Shown piece after piece: positions 30,774-38,506 of a stretch of DNA of 64,000 nt. The stretch is from assembly GCA_040766135.1 (NCBI GenBank), contig JAXGRA010000006.1, positions 1-64,000 of the forward strand. Direction: 5' to 3'. The stretch comes from JAGVSV01 sp040766135 (GTDB taxonomy: Bacteria; Bacillota; Clostridia; Christensenellales; Aristaeellaceae). The number at the start of each line of letters is the position of its first letter. The stretch's first letter is position 1. The position numbers and the translations under genes are program-made. The notes below the pieces were generated by a model. That model was not told where the DNA came from and did not search any database. It saw only the letters and a program-made list of their open reading frames with translations.

Positions 30774-30804
30774 AAAAAAGCACCCGCGCACGGGGCGCGG
30801 GTGC
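30774..30804 (-). terminator. Rho-independent terminator of nifJ
   Basis: On the minus strand a perfect 10-bp stem GCACCCGCGC/GCGCGGGTGC with a 5-base loop is followed by six T residues. It lies 14 bases after the nifJ stop and separates it from the envelope operon. Confidence 0.93.
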
Positions 30805-30818
30805 AGGAGCTTAGCGGA

Positions 30819-33800
30819 TTAGGCGTTGGCCATATCCTTGTAGGCCTGGAGCCTTTCGGCTGCTTCAACCTCGGCTTCCTGGAACAGTTGCTCCGCAACA
30901 TCCGGGAACGCCTTGAGCAGCGATGTGTAGCGCACTTCACTGCGGATGAAGTCCTGATAGGATTCGGTCGGATCCTTGCTGTCCAAGATGAAGGGGTTCT
31001 TGCCCTCTTCGGCCAGCTGCGGGTTGTAACGGAACAGCTGCCAGTAGCCGGAGGCCACAGCCTTGCGCGTGATGGCCTGCGCCTGGGACATCTTGATGCC
31101 GTGGTTGATGCAGGGCGAGTACGCGATAATCAGCGACGGGCCCGGATAGGCTTCGGCTTCGTTCATGGCCTTGAGCAGCTGCGCCGGGTTGGCGCTCATG
31201 GCTACCTGGGCTACATATACATAGCCGTAGGTCATGGCCATGCGGCCCAGATCCTTCTTGCGGGTGCGCTTGCCGGCGGCGGCAAACTTGGCCACAGCAC
31301 CGGTGGGCGTGGACTTGGAAGCCTGGCCGCCAGTGTTGGAGTACACCTCGGTATCCAGCACCAGTACGTTGACATCCTGGTTCTGGGCCAGCACATGGTC
31401 CAGGCCGCCAAAGCCGATGTCATAGGCCCAGCCGTCGCCGCCGAAGATCCATACGGACTTCTTGACCAGCAGGTCCTTGTTGTCCAGCACTTCCTGGCAC
31501 AGTTTGCAGGCGTCACAGTCGCATTCTTTGCCATTCTTGATCCACTCGGCCTCGTATTCGGTGCCGCTCAGATCCACGCCGTCTTCACACGCAGCAATCA
31601 GTTGGGCTGCGGCTGCCTTGGAGGCATCAGCGTCGTTCATGCCGTTGAGCCAGGCATCGCACGCTTCCTTGATGGCGGCCTGCGTCCATTCCACATCCTT
31701 GAGTTTCTGGACGGTCTGCGCCAGGCGCTCACGGCGCTGGGTGAAGGCGAGGTTCATACCGAAGCCAAACTCCGCGTTGTCTTCAAACAAGCTATTGGCC
31801 CATGCCGGCCCATGGCCCTTCTCGTTGACGGTATAGGGGCAGGTGGGGGAGGAGCCGCCATAGATGGACGAGCAACCCGTGGCGTTGGCAACGACCATGC
31901 GGTCGCCGAACAGCTGGGTGACCAGCTTCACATACGGGGTCTCGCCGCAGCCGGCGCAGGCGCCGGAGAACTCAAACAGAGGCTTGAGGAACTGGCTGCC
32001 CTTGACCGTGCTCTTGTTGACCGGGACGGTCACCTCAGGCAACGTCTGGGCATACTCCCAGTTGGTTTCTTCGTGACGCTGGCTGTCCAGCGGCTTCATG
32101 ACCAGGGCCTTTTCCTTGGCCAGGCAGACTTCTACGCAGTTGCCGCAGCCGGTGCAGTCCATCGGGCTGATCTGGATGCGGTACTCAAAGCCTGCAAACT
32201 CGCGGCCGATGGCTTTCTTGGTGGCGAAGGATTCGGGCTTGTCCGTGCCCTCGGCTACCAAATAGGGGCGGATGACGGCATGCGGACACACCAGCGAGCA
32301 CTGGTTGCACTGGATGCAGTTGTCAATCTGCCACTCGGGCACGTTGACGGCGATGCCGCGCTTTTCATACTTGGTGGTGCCGGTGGGCACAAAGCCGTCC
32401 GGGCTGAACGCCGATACGGGCAGGCTGTTGCCATCCTGGGCCAGGATAGGCTTGATCACTGCGTCGAAGTATTCCGTTGCGTCAACCTTGACAGGTGTGG
32501 CACCTTCGGTGGCGGTGGCCCATTCGGCGGGCACCTTCACTTCGTGCAGGCCGCTGACAGCGATGTCAATGGCGTCCCAGTTGCTCTTGACCACGGCGTC
32601 GCCTCTGCGGCCGTAGGTCAGCCGGGCGTATTCTTTCATATACTCAACAGCATCTTCGTAGGGGATGACGTTGGCCAGCTTGAAGAACGCCGACTGCATG
32701 ATGGTATTGATGCGGCTGCCCATATTCACCTGACGGGCCAGGTCAATGGCGTTGATGATGTACAGCTTGGCCTTCTTTTTGGCCAGCAGCTGTTTCATCT
32801 TGGCGGGCAGACGCTCGCCCAGCTCTTCACTCTGCCACTGGCAGTTGAGCAGGAACGTGCCGCCTTCCTTCAGCGGGGTGACCATGTCATACATTGTCAC
32901 ATAGGCGGGGTTGTGGCAGGCCACAAAGTTTGCCGCGTCGATTTGATACGTCGAGCGGATGGGGTGCTTGCCAAAGCGCAGGTGCGAAACCGTCAGGCCA
33001 CCGGACTTTTTGGAGTCGTAGGCGAAATAGCCCTGCGCATATAGGTCGGTATGATCGCCGATAATCTTGATGGAGTTCTTGTTGGCGCCGACGGTTCCGT
33101 CCGAGCCCAGCCCGTAGAACATGCAGCTGACCGTGCCTTCGGGGGCGGTGTCAAACAGCTCCTCGCCCAGCTCCAGCGAGGTGTTGGTCACGTCATCCAC
33201 GATGCCCACGGTGAAGTGGTTCTTGGACGTATTGTCAAAGATGGCCTTGACCATGGTGGGTGTGAATTCCTTGCTGCCCAGACCGTAGCGGCCACCCAGC
33301 ACCTGAACGTTGTGGATTCCCTTTTCGGCCAGCGCCGCACGCACATCCAGATACAGCGGGTCGCCGGGGGCGCCGGTTTCCTTGGTGCGGTCCAGCACCG
33401 TCAGGGTCTTGACGGATTTGGGCAGCGCATCAACAAACGCATCCACCTTGAACGGACGATACAGGCGAACTTTGAGCACGCCCACCTTCTTGCCCATCGA
33501 CAGCAGCGCGTCTACCGCTTCGTGCACGGCTTCGGCACCGGAGCCCATCACAACGATGACATGCTCAGCATCGGGAGCGCCATGGTAATCAAACAGTTTA
33601 TAATGCCGTCCGGTCAGCTCGCCCACCTGCTTCATGCAGGCTTCAACGATACCGGGCACAGCGTCATAATATTTGTTGGCAGCTTCGCGGTTCTGGAAAT
33701 AAACGTCAGGGTTCTGTGCGGTACCGGCCTGATGAGGGTTCTCAGGGTTCAGGGCGCGGGCACGGAACTTGTCAACCTTGTCCCAATTGACGAGGGGACG

Positions 33801-34370
33801 GATGTCTTCATAATCAATTTCGTCGATTTTCTGAATTTCATGACTGGTGCGGAAACCGTCAAAGAAATGCAGGAACGGAACCGACGATTCAATGGCGGCC
33901 AGGTGTGAAACCAGCGCCATATCCTGAGCTTCCTGCACGCTGCCGGACGCCACCATGGCAAACCCGGTCTGCCGACAGGCCATGACGTCGCTGTGATCGC
34001 CAAAGATGGACAGCGCATGGGCGGCCAGGGCACGGGCACTTACGTGGAACACGCCGGGCAGCAGCTCGCCGGAGATTTTGTACATGTTGGGAATCATCAA
34101 CAGCAAGCCCTGGGATGCGGTGTAGGTGGTGGTCAACGCACCTGCGGCCAGAGAACCGTGCACGGCCCCCGCAGCACCGGCTTCACTTTGCATTTCCTGT
34201 ACACGAACGGTTTGCCCAAACAGGTTGAGCCTGCCCTGTGCGGCCCATTCGTCTACATATTCCGCCATCGTGGAGGACGGCGTGATGGGATAGATTGCTG
34301 CCACGTCGCTGAATGCATACGCGATATGGCTGACGGCACCGTTGCCGTCAACAGTTACTTTTCTGGCCAT
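30819..34370 (-). CDS. nifJ: Pyruvate:ferredoxin (flavodoxin) oxidoreductase
   Basis: A 1183-residue single-chain enzyme that oxidises pyruvate to acetyl-CoA and CO2 and reduces ferredoxin, a hallmark of anaerobic metabolism. Domains in order: N-terminal ThDP/pyrimidine domain (YPITPSSTMAEYVDEWA), transketolase-C-like domain, gamma domain, EKR segment, a two-cluster ferredoxin domain (CIQCNQCSLVCPHA and CTGCGNCVEVCLA), and a C-terminal ThDP domain with GDGWAYDIGFGGLDH and CAGCGETPYV for the third cluster. AAGGAGGGG precedes ATG 34370. It has its own promoter (34462-34491) and terminator, so it is monocistronic. Its presence makes a housekeeping pyruvate dehydrogenase unnecessary, which matters for the complex at 51445-56554. 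Confidence 0.98.
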   Translation of the reverse strand: MARKVTVDGNGAVSHIAYAFSDVAAIYPITPSSTMAEYVDEWAAQGRLNLFGQTVRVQEMQSEAGAAGAVHGSLAAGALTTTYTASQGLLLMIPNMYKISGELLPGVFHVSARALAAHALSIFGDHSDVMACRQTGFAMVASGSVQEAQDMALVSHLAAIESSVPFLHFFDGFRTSHEIQKIDEIDYEDIRPLVNWDKVDKFRARALNPENPHQAGTAQNPDVYFQNREAANKYYDAVPGIVEACMKQVGELTGRHYKLFDYHGAPDAEHVIVVMGSGAEAVHEAVDALLSMGKKVGVLKVRLYRPFKVDAFVDALPKSVKTLTVLDRTKETGAPGDPLYLDVRAALAEKGIHNVQVLGGRYGLGSKEFTPTMVKAIFDNTSKNHFTVGIVDDVTNTSLELGEELFDTAPEGTVSCMFYGLGSDGTVGANKNSIKIIGDHTDLYAQGYFAYDSKKSGGLTVSHLRFGKHPIRSTYQIDAANFVACHNPAYVTMYDMVTPLKEGGTFLLNCQWQSEELGERLPAKMKQLLAKKKAKLYIINAIDLARQVNMGSRINTIMQSAFFKLANVIPYEDAVEYMKEYARLTYGRRGDAVVKSNWDAIDIAVSGLHEVKVPAEWATATEGATPVKVDATEYFDAVIKPILAQDGNSLPVSAFSPDGFVPTGTTKYEKRGIAVNVPEWQIDNCIQCNQCSLVCPHAVIRPYLVAEGTDKPESFATKKAIGREFAGFEYRIQISPMDCTGCGNCVEVCLAKEKALVMKPLDSQRHEETNWEYAQTLPEVTVPVNKSTVKGSQFLKPLFEFSGACAGCGETPYVKLVTQLFGDRMVVANATGCSSIYGGSSPTCPYTVNEKGHGPAWANSLFEDNAEFGFGMNLAFTQRRERLAQTVQKLKDVEWTQAAIKEACDAWLNGMNDADASKAAAAQLIAACEDGVDLSGTEYEAEWIKNGKECDCDACKLCQEVLDNKDLLVKKSVWIFGGDGWAYDIGFGGLDHVLAQNQDVNVLVLDTEVYSNTGGQASKSTPTGAVAKFAAAGKRTRKKDLGRMAMTYGYVYVAQVAMSANPAQLLKAMNEAEAYPGPSLIIAYSPCINHGIKMSQAQAITRKAVASGYWQLFRYNPQLAEEGKNPFILDSKDPTESYQDFIRSEVRYTSLLKAFPDVAEQLFQEAEVEAAERLQAYKDMANA

Positions 34371-34417
34371 GAAGACCCCTCCTTGCAGGTGTAATTTGGA
34401 ACATAAACGCACGAAAG

Positions 34418-34444
34418 CCGTTTATCATACTACGCATAAAACGG
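34418..34444. promoter_or_regulatory. Imperfect palindrome in the nifJ leader
   Basis: CCGTTTAT (34418-34425) and ATAAAACGG (34436-34444) are inverted repeats differing by one inserted base. The pair lies between the nifJ -10 element and its ribosome binding site, where it could be an operator or a 5' mRNA hairpin. It does not match the Rex consensus I know. Confidence 0.4.
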
Positions 34445-34461
34445 TCTTCCGTTATACGTAC

Positions 34462-34491
34462 AGTATAGTTGCGCATTGCCGGTGTTGTCAA
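34462..34491 (-). promoter_or_regulatory. nifJ promoter
   Basis: On the minus strand TTGACA (34486-34491) is a perfect -35 and TATACT (34462-34467) a near-perfect -10, 18 bases apart. The predicted leader is about 85 bases. Confidence 0.82.
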
Positions 34492-34561
34492 GGTTTGACG
34501 CAATCTAAAGTAGAGCATGCAATGCGCAGGCAAAATGCCGAAAATCGCTGAGTTGCATGGC

Positions 34562-34590
34562 TTGACATATACGGATGAACTTCCTATAAT
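34562..34590 (+). promoter_or_regulatory. Consensus promoter of the rpmH operon
   Basis: TTGACA (34562-34567) and TATAAT (34585-34590) match sigma-A consensus exactly, with an exact 17-base spacer. It is divergent from the nifJ promoter. No DnaA-box cluster was seen in this intergenic region. Confidence 0.93.
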
Positions 34591-34655
34591 TCAATGGTTT
34601 TACTACGGGTGTTCCGCTGGGTAAAACACAGCGACAAAATAAAGGAGTGTTTTAC

Positions 34656-34790
34656 ATGCTACGTACGTATCAACCCAAAAAGCGTCAGCGCAACAAGGTT
34701 CATGGCTTCCGCGCCCGCATGTCCACCAGGGCCGGCCGCCGTGTGTTGGCTGCGCGCAGGCGCCGTGGCCGCAAAGAGCTGACCGTTTGA
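34656..34790 (+). CDS. rpmH: Ribosomal protein L34
   Basis: The 44-residue bL34 protein of the large ribosomal subunit. It is very basic and keeps the family pattern MLRTYQPKKRQRNKVHGF, then RMSTRAGRRVLAARRRRGRK. AAAGGAG precedes ATG 34656. It is the first gene of rpmH-rnpA-yidD-yidC-jag, driven by a perfect consensus promoter as expected for ribosomal genes. In many Bacillota dnaA lies upstream; here nifJ does. Confidence 0.98.
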   Translation: MLRTYQPKKRQRNKVHGFRARMSTRAGRRVLAARRRRGRKELTV

Positions 34791-34816
34791 GTGTGTAGCC
34801 GCATGGAATAGGCCCG

Positions 34817-34856
34817 CCCGCGTTGCTTGCGTGTGTATGGCAGCCAGCGGGTTTTT
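34817..34856 (+). terminator. Possible attenuator hairpin between rpmH and rnpA
   Basis: CCCGC (34817-34821) pairs with GCGGG (34847-34851) and an inner TTGC with GCAG, followed by TTTTT at 34852-34856. The stem has an internal loop, so termination would be partial. That would fit the need for more L34 than RnpA. Confidence 0.35.
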
Positions 34857-34876
34857 CCATGTGTAGGCCAAATGAC

Positions 34877-35212
34877 ATGCAGCAGCAGTATCGCATCCGC
34901 AAGAATGGCCAGTTCCGCTATGTGTATCGCAAAGGCAAAGGAGCGGGGGGTCAGCTGATGAGCTTGACCTATCTGCGCTCCGGCCGTATGCAGGTTGGTT
35001 TTTCTGTCAGTAAGAAGGTCGGCAATGCTGTGGTGCGCAACCGCGTCAAACGCAGGATGCGGGAGTATTTTCGGCTAAGGATGCCTGAACTGCGCACAGG
35101 ACAGTATGTGTTTACCGCCCGTCCTGCGGCCGCGCAGGCTGATTATCACACACTGGCCAGGGATATGGAGGCGCTTCTCAAGCGCTTAGGGCTTCACAAA
35201 CCCCTGTCATGA
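34877..35212 (+). CDS. rnpA: Ribonuclease P protein component
   Basis: A 111-residue basic protein that partners the RNase P RNA in 5' maturation of tRNAs. It begins MQQQYRIRKNGQFRYVYRKG and carries the family signature VGFSVSKKVGNAVVRNRVKRRMRE. ATG at 34877 gives the standard N-terminus. The frame upstream runs through the attenuator-like hairpin and is not family-like. No strong ribosome binding site is visible, which may keep expression low. The last bases overlap yidD. Confidence 0.96.
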   Translation: MQQQYRIRKNGQFRYVYRKGKGAGGQLMSLTYLRSGRMQVGFSVSKKVGNAVVRNRVKRRMREYFRLRMPELRTGQYVFTARPAAAQADYHTLARDMEALLKRLGLHKPLS

Positions 35213-35448
35213 AGCGAACGCTGCTGCGGTTGATTCGCTTTTACCGTCGGGCTATTTCGCCACATCTGCCAGCCACTTGCCGGTATACGCCTACCTGTTC
35301 GCAGTATGCGCTGGATGCGGTAGAGCAATACGGCTGGGCCCATGGGGGATGGATGGCGTTTAAACGCATACTGCGCTGCAACCCTTTCCATCAAGGCGGT
35401 TATGATCCGGTTCCGGATCCTCCGGAACCTGTAATAAGGAGGAATTAA
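35209..35448 (+). CDS. yidD: Membrane protein insertion efficiency factor
   Basis: A 79-residue YidD-family protein that assists membrane protein insertion alongside YidC. It has the amphipathic start LLRLIRFYRRAISPHLPATC, the conserved CRYTPTCSQYALDAVEQYG, and GGYDPVPDP near the end. ATG overlaps the rnpA stop (ATGA). The position between rnpA and yidC is conserved in bacteria. Confidence 0.96.
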   Translation: MKRTLLRLIRFYRRAISPHLPATCRYTPTCSQYALDAVEQYGWAHGGWMAFKRILRCNPFHQGGYDPVPDPPEPVIRRN

Positions 35449-35453
35449 GGCAA

Positions 35454-36497
35454 GTGGGAGCCATCACCAACGCATTACGCACGGTACTGGATGGGATTTA
35501 TGCAATTCTGGGCAACTACGGCTGGTCGATTGTGGTATTCACCATCCTGATCAAGGCCGTGTTGCTGCCGTTCGACTTCAAATCTCGCAAGGGCATGCGC
35601 AAGATGCAGCGCATTCAGCCCGAAATTAACGCACTGCAAAAGAAATACGCCAACGACAAACAAAAACTGCAGCAAAAACAGGCAGAGTTAATGAAGCGGG
35701 AGAAATACAACCCAATGGCCGGCTGTCTGCCCATGCTGCTTACATTGCCTGTGCTGTACGCGATGTTCGGCGCCATGCGCGTGATTGCCAACGAACAGAC
35801 CGTCCGACACGTCTTTGAGTATCTTTCAGGTTCCAAGCCTACCTTTGATAGCTGGCTGTGGGTGCGCAACATCTGGATGCCGGATTCTCCGTTTGCCACC
35901 ATGGTGCCCGACATCAACAGCCTGCGCATGATCGGCTTTGATGTATGGCAGCGCGTATTTGAAACCCTGAAGCCTGAGCAGGTGGGATTGATTCTTCAAA
36001 ACATTGGCGCCCAGGTGGCGGATTTTGGCGGCGCGCTCAGCTTTGTCAGCGCGGATGCCCTCAATGCTTCGCTGCCGCACATCCTGACTACGCTGAACAC
36101 CATGCCGGAGTATGTCAGCATGCTGCAGCCTATTCCGGGCTGGGCCAACCTGAGCTTTGTTCTGTTCACGGTTACGCTGTATGAAAACTTCAACGGCTTC
36201 CTGATTTTACCGGCATTGGCGGGCGCCACCCAGGTGCTGGCCACGAAGCTCAATCCCGCTGCCGATCCATCCGCGGCTTCGAATGCTGCCTCGGGCAACA
36301 AGGGCGGGTCAGCCAATTTCATGAAATACTTTTTCCCGATGTTTTCCGTGTTTATCTGCTTGACGAGCAACGCGGGCTTCGCGCTGTACTGGGTGGTGAC
36401 CAACATCGTGGCCTCCGCCAGCAGCGTGATGATTACCCGCTACTATGATGCAAAGGATGCCAAAGAGCTGGCTAATAAAGGAGATGTTTCCGTTTAA
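35454..36497 (+). CDS. yidC: Membrane protein insertase YidC/Oxa1
   Basis: A 347-residue insertase of the short Gram-positive type. It has no large periplasmic domain and no lipoprotein lipobox. The first hydrophobic helix region is YGWSIVVFTILIKAVLLPFD, with the conserved hydrophilic-groove Arg nearby in FKSRKGMRKMQ. GCLPMLLTLPVLYAMFGAM is the conserved proline-containing helix, and FALYWVVTNIVAS is the last. AAGGAGG sits ahead of the GTG start at 35454. An unusual extended loop (about residues 110-215) separates the middle helices. Its stop overlaps the start of jag. Confidence 0.95.
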   Translation: MGAITNALRTVLDGIYAILGNYGWSIVVFTILIKAVLLPFDFKSRKGMRKMQRIQPEINALQKKYANDKQKLQQKQAELMKREKYNPMAGCLPMLLTLPVLYAMFGAMRVIANEQTVRHVFEYLSGSKPTFDSWLWVRNIWMPDSPFATMVPDINSLRMIGFDVWQRVFETLKPEQVGLILQNIGAQVADFGGALSFVSADALNASLPHILTTLNTMPEYVSMLQPIPGWANLSFVLFTVTLYENFNGFLILPALAGATQVLATKLNPAADPSAASNAASGNKGGSANFMKYFFPMFSVFICLTSNAGFALYWVVTNIVASASSVMITRYYDAKDAKELANKGDVSV

Positions 36498-37480
36498 TGA
36501 GATCACATGAAGCAACAGGCCGCACCGTTGAAGAAGCCATTTCAGCAGGCTTACAGGAGCTAGGGCTGAGCATTGGCGATGTAACGGTAGACATCCTGGA
36601 GGAAGGCAGCAAAGGGCTGTTTGGTCTGTTTGGCAGCCGCCAGGCCAAGGTGCGCCTGACGGTCAAGGAGCAGGAGGTTATCCACGATACGCAAAGCATC
36701 TTTGCCGATTCGCTGTCTACGTCCCGTCCTGCCAAGGAAAAACAAGAGCAGCCGCGCCCCGCCCAGCAGCCCCGGCCCAAGAAGACTGCGCGCAAGAAAG
36801 AAAGCGCCGCCGCACAACCCAGTGAGAACAAACCTGCCCCCGAAGCTGAAAAAGCGGAGGAAGAGCAGCCTTCCAAGACCAAGGCCAAGTCCGGCGGGCG
36901 GCGTGGCCGCAAAAGCAGCAATGTCCCCAAGAAGACCGAGCCTACCGCCCCTGCTGCTCCTGCTGTTCCGGCGGAGCCCGGCACGGTAGAGGCCGATGCA
37001 CAGGATTTTCTGACCGAGCTGACACAGCTGATGGGCGTGCCGGTGGAGGTATCGGTGGCTACCGATAGCGAAGGCAACATCCGCGTCAATCTGTCCGGCG
37101 ATGCGCAGGGCGTGCTGATCGGCCGCCGTGGTGAAACATTGGACGCGCTGCAATATCTGACGGCGCTGAAAATCAACCGGGATAAGGAAAAGTACATCCG
37201 CATAACGCTGGACAGCGAGGGCTACCGCGCCAAGCGGGAGGAGGCGCTGGTGCGCCTGGCCAACCGCATGGCCAACCGAGCCCGCAAGACCGGCCGCCGC
37301 GTGGCCATGGAACCCATGAACCCCTACGAGCGCCGTGTGCTGCACTCGGCTCTGCAAGGGCGTGACGATGTATCTACCCACTCGGAGGGCGAGGAACCCA
37401 ACCGCCACGTGGTGATTACCGTCAATAAAAATGTAGTGAATGCGCAGGCGGCGCGCGATGATGCGCAAGACGATGAATAA
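36497..37480 (+). CDS. jag: RNA-binding protein Jag/KhpB
   Basis: A 327-residue RNA-binding protein of the Jag (SpoIIIJ-associated, KhpB) family. The Jag_N domain (about 1-52) has the conserved KGLFGLFG. It is followed by a long Lys/Pro/Ala-rich linker of about 120 residues, unusually long and low in complexity. A KH domain with VLIGRRGETLDALQYL comes next, and an R3H domain with MEPMNPYERRVLHSAL and RHVVIT closes. Family members regulate cell elongation and bind RNA. ATG overlaps the yidC stop by one base (TAATG). mnmE, its usual downstream neighbour, is absent here. Confidence 0.95.
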   Translation: MRSHEATGRTVEEAISAGLQELGLSIGDVTVDILEEGSKGLFGLFGSRQAKVRLTVKEQEVIHDTQSIFADSLSTSRPAKEKQEQPRPAQQPRPKKTARKKESAAAQPSENKPAPEAEKAEEEQPSKTKAKSGGRRGRKSSNVPKKTEPTAPAAPAVPAEPGTVEADAQDFLTELTQLMGVPVEVSVATDSEGNIRVNLSGDAQGVLIGRRGETLDALQYLTALKINRDKEKYIRITLDSEGYRAKREEALVRLANRMANRARKTGRRVAMEPMNPYERRVLHSALQGRDDVSTHSEGEEPNRHVVITVNKNVVNAQAARDDAQDDE

Positions 37481-37493
37481 GCGCATAAAATCG

Positions 37494-37522
37494 TTGACAA
37501 GGCGGGGCAACGCCTCTATAAT
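37494..37522 (+). promoter_or_regulatory. Consensus promoter of yceD-rpmF
   Basis: TTGACA (37494-37499) and TATAAT (37517-37522) are perfect hexamers with an exact 17-base spacer, 14 bases after the jag stop. This starts a new transcript for the L32 operon. Confidence 0.92.
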
Positions 37523-37551
37523 ATTGTGCGTTCGCCCCGAGGGGCGTGCGT

Positions 37552-38055
37552 ATGGGGCTTGATGTAACGCAGGCCCTGCGGAATCCAGGGGAGCCCATTG
37601 CATTTACGTATGGGCAAACCGTGCCGCAACAGGACATCATGGGGGATACAATCACCTTTGATGATCCGGTCATGCTGGAAGGCTTTATGGTATACAAGGA
37701 CCAGGCCATCCTGCTGACTGCTACCCTGACTGCTACGGTGCATGCACATTGTGCCAACTGCCTGAACGATGTGGCAAAGAAGTTTGCAATCCCGGTAGAG
37801 GAAATACTCTACGATGAGGATGCAGGCCCGTTGCCACAGCATGTGGAAGAGGATGATGAACCATTCACTTTCCGGGGCATGCAGGCAGATATCGAGCATC
37901 TGGTGTTCACCAATCTGTTGCTAGCCCTGCCCATCCGCTTCCTGTGCCGCAAAAATTGTCGCGGCATGCTGGATGAACAGGACGCGGGACAGGATCCCCC
38001 GCATAACCCGTTTTCGGTATTGAATCAATTGTTGCTCAAGGATGAGGAGGTGTAA
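37552..38055 (+). CDS. yceD: YceD/DUF177 family protein
   Basis: A 167-residue protein of the DUF177 family, almost always encoded upstream of rpmF and implicated in 23S rRNA or large-subunit assembly. It has the cysteine pairs HAHCANCL and LCRKNCRG that mark the family. ATG 37552 follows GAGGGG; a GTG six bases earlier is possible but less well spaced. It lies seven bases before rpmF and shares the consensus promoter at 37494-37522. Confidence 0.92.
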   Translation: MGLDVTQALRNPGEPIAFTYGQTVPQQDIMGDTITFDDPVMLEGFMVYKDQAILLTATLTATVHAHCANCLNDVAKKFAIPVEEILYDEDAGPLPQHVEEDDEPFTFRGMQADIEHLVFTNLLLALPIRFLCRKNCRGMLDEQDAGQDPPHNPFSVLNQLLLKDEEV

Positions 38056-38061
38056 CGAACT

Positions 38062-38253
38062 ATGGCAGTGCCAAAACAAAAGGTAGCGCGTGCGCGCGGT
38101 CGCAAGCGCCGTACCCATTGGAAACTTAGCCAACCCGCGATCACGGCGTGCCCGCAGTGCCACCAGATGAGGCTGGCGCACCATGTGTGCAAGCAGTGTG
38201 GTTATTACAATGGTGTACAAGTGATCCAGGTGGACGAGGAGAAGGTTAACTAA
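38062..38253 (+). CDS. rpmF: Ribosomal protein L32
   Basis: The 63-residue bL32 protein. It begins MAVPKQKVARARGRKRRTHW, the conserved basic N-terminus, and keeps the four-cysteine zinc site (CPQC and CKQC). GAGGAGGTG is located just upstream within the end of yceD. It is the second gene of the pair and is followed by the T-box leader of valS. Confidence 0.98.
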   Translation: MAVPKQKVARARGRKRRTHWKLSQPAITACPQCHQMRLAHHVCKQCGYYNGVQVIQVDEEKVN

Positions 38254-38254
38254 C

Positions 38255-38491
38255 ACCTACTATCCTTGCACACGCCCCGTTGACCGGAGAGGAGTAAGCG
38301 GCCTTACCCTGTACAGAGAGGTGTCTATTAGCTGTAAGGACACTTAGGGAACCCCGCCGAACGTCGCTTCGTGAGGGCAGCAGTTTTTCTGCCGGTTGAT
38401 GCCCGATATCGCATCTTGGAGGCGGCATATTGCCGTAAAGCCAGGTGGTACCACGGGCCGACCCGTCCTGCATGAGGATGGGCGGCTTTTT
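38255..38491 (+). promoter_or_regulatory. T-box leader of valS
   Basis: A tRNA-sensing leader of about 240 bases. Stem I features are GGAGTAAG on the 5' side, the AGAGAGGTG distal loop and GCTGTAAG, followed by GAACGTCG, in which GTC (38363-38365) is the likely specifier for tRNA-Val. The conserved T-box core TGGTACCACG is at 38446-38455. A terminator follows: GCCGACCCGTCCT (38457-38469) pairs with AGGATGGGCGGC (38475-38486), then TTTTT. Uncharged tRNA-Val would pair through its NCCA end with the T-box and prevent termination. The valS start is 16 bases downstream. The specifier assignment was made by eye. Confidence 0.88.
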
Positions 38492-38506
38492 GTTTAGGAG
38501 GACACG

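Noticed and set aside
30729..33044. 771-codon open frame on the plus strand
   Set aside because: It lies antisense to nifJ, whose family motifs are complete, has Gly/Val/Ala-rich low-information content and no ribosome binding site or family match. Long shadow frames are expected in GC-rich coding DNA.
33051..33908. 285-codon open frame on the plus strand
   Set aside because: Antisense to the N-terminal half of nifJ and not protein-like.
34371..34655. Possible oriC upstream of rpmH
   Set aside because: No TTATCCACA-type DnaA boxes and no dnaA gene. The region is explained by two divergent promoters and a leader.
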